A stretch of 37,569 bases of DNA, taken from assembly GCA_009785335.1 (NCBI GenBank), contig WQWM01000021.1, forward strand, positions 1 to 37,569, read 5' to 3'. The DNA is from Oscillospiraceae bacterium (lineage in GTDB: Bacteria; Bacillota; Clostridia; Oscillospirales; Acutalibacteraceae). Of this stretch, positions 37,320 through 37,569 are shown piece after piece. The notes below the pieces were generated by a model that worked only from the letters and a program-made list of their open reading frames with translations, was not told the DNA's origin and made no database searches. The number at the start of each line of letters is the position of its first letter. Position 1 is the first letter of the stretch. The position numbers were made by a program, and so were the translations under genes.

Positions 37320-37446
37320 TTCTTCTCTCCTTTAGTTTTTTTTCGCAGATTCATGTTCTTCTCTCCTTTAGTTTTTTTTCGCAGATTCATGTTCTTCTCT
37401 CCGTTCGCTTTTCCTAGATTTTCGCCGCTGTAGAGAATGCTTATTA
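37320..37446. repeat. Tandem 36-bp ribosome-site/start units
   Basis: Two identical 36-bp units (37320-37355 and 37356-37391) are followed by a diverged third. On the minus strand each carries ATGAATCTGCG, a run of eight A, and CTAAAGGAGAG, so each supplies its own start codon and ribosome site in the same frame. The part 37355-37446 matches 36832-36923. Confidence 0.85.
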
Positions 37447-37569
37447 TCTACTACACAAACAAAATGGGTGTCCTTCTGTATCAAACAATGTGACGAAATG
37501 ATCGCCGCCATACTGCGCCGCGGCTTTGGTCGCGCCAAGCCGGATGGCTTCAACCACAGCGGATTGTAA
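37444..37569 (-). CDS. Glyoxalase-like VOC protein, C-terminal part (cut by window)
   Basis: The last 41 residues are visible: LQSAVVEAIRLGATKAAAQ, then GGDHFVTLFDTEGHPFCLCSR and the stop. The TLFDTEGHPFCLC ending is typical of Glyoxalase_6-like VOC domains. It is the third VOC gene in a row on this strand. The start lies beyond 37569. Confidence 0.75.
   Translation of the reverse strand, partial: LQSAVVEAIRLGATKAAAQYGGDHFVTLFDTEGHPFCLCSR

Overview
The window looks like a chromosome segment from an uncultured member of the Bacillota (Clostridia), probably a gut-type glycan user. The signs are a eukaryote/archaea-type ProS, ribosomal protein S21, an MreB/Mbl family gene, consensus TTGACA-17-TATAAT promoters, strong AGGAGG ribosome sites and U-run terminators. 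No species can be named from sequence alone. Bases 1-5000 are visibly poorer in G+C than the rest and read as an accessory element.

Layout. (1) 1-5380, accessory region: a perfect 26-bp inverted repeat, a replication-relaxation family gene, a VirD4/TraD-like coupling ATPase, an M48 membrane protease, a small unknown gene and a HEPN/MNT pair. It ends in two 45-nt tRNA 3' halves (Phe and Thr) that both begin at the anticodon loop, as expected of attachment-site remnants. (2) 5555-9383: proS, then a MerR-controlled operon (DUF3795-like, MerR-GyrI, VOC). (3) 9395-19740, mostly minus strand: membrane-linked XRE regulator, GH35 beta-galactosidase, a cytidylyltransferase-GHMP kinase fusion, a lipoprotein, asparaginase, tRNA-Trp, a second XRE regulator and GH38 alpha-mannosidase. 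(4) 19895-25806, plus strand: rpsU, an LCAT-like anchored hydrolase with a probably leaderless mRNA, rhamnulokinase, a lysophospholipase-like protein lacking its nucleophile, and a flavodoxin-like protein. (5) 25857-32869: yefM-yoeB directly upstream of mutY, relB/dinJ-yafQ directly upstream of smc, then a DtxR/MntR regulator and the ZIP transporter it probably controls. (6) 33056-37569, minus strand: DUF4830 protein, AraC-GyrI regulator, a structured small RNA, a PBECR-type nuclease, MreB/Mbl, and tandemly duplicated VOC genes, the last cut by the window edge.

The most notable theme is genes that appear to have been inserted at the exact ends of housekeeping genes, leaving short duplications. 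The yefM-yoeB module sits between two copies of a 13-bp sequence that contains the mutY start. The PBECR nuclease plus small RNA sit between two exact 31-bp copies of the last nine codons and stop of mreB. The AraC gene sits between related ~54-bp repeats. Both toxin-antitoxin modules leave no obvious room for a separate promoter, so mutY and smc-dtxR probably depend on toxin-antitoxin autoregulated promoters.

Intergenic space is rich in small palindromic elements: GCCACCCTCA-ended, GTAGGGGCG-ended and CACCCCCACC-type repeats, A/T-run palindromes, and a recurring terminator hairpin with an ACGCACTCA core.
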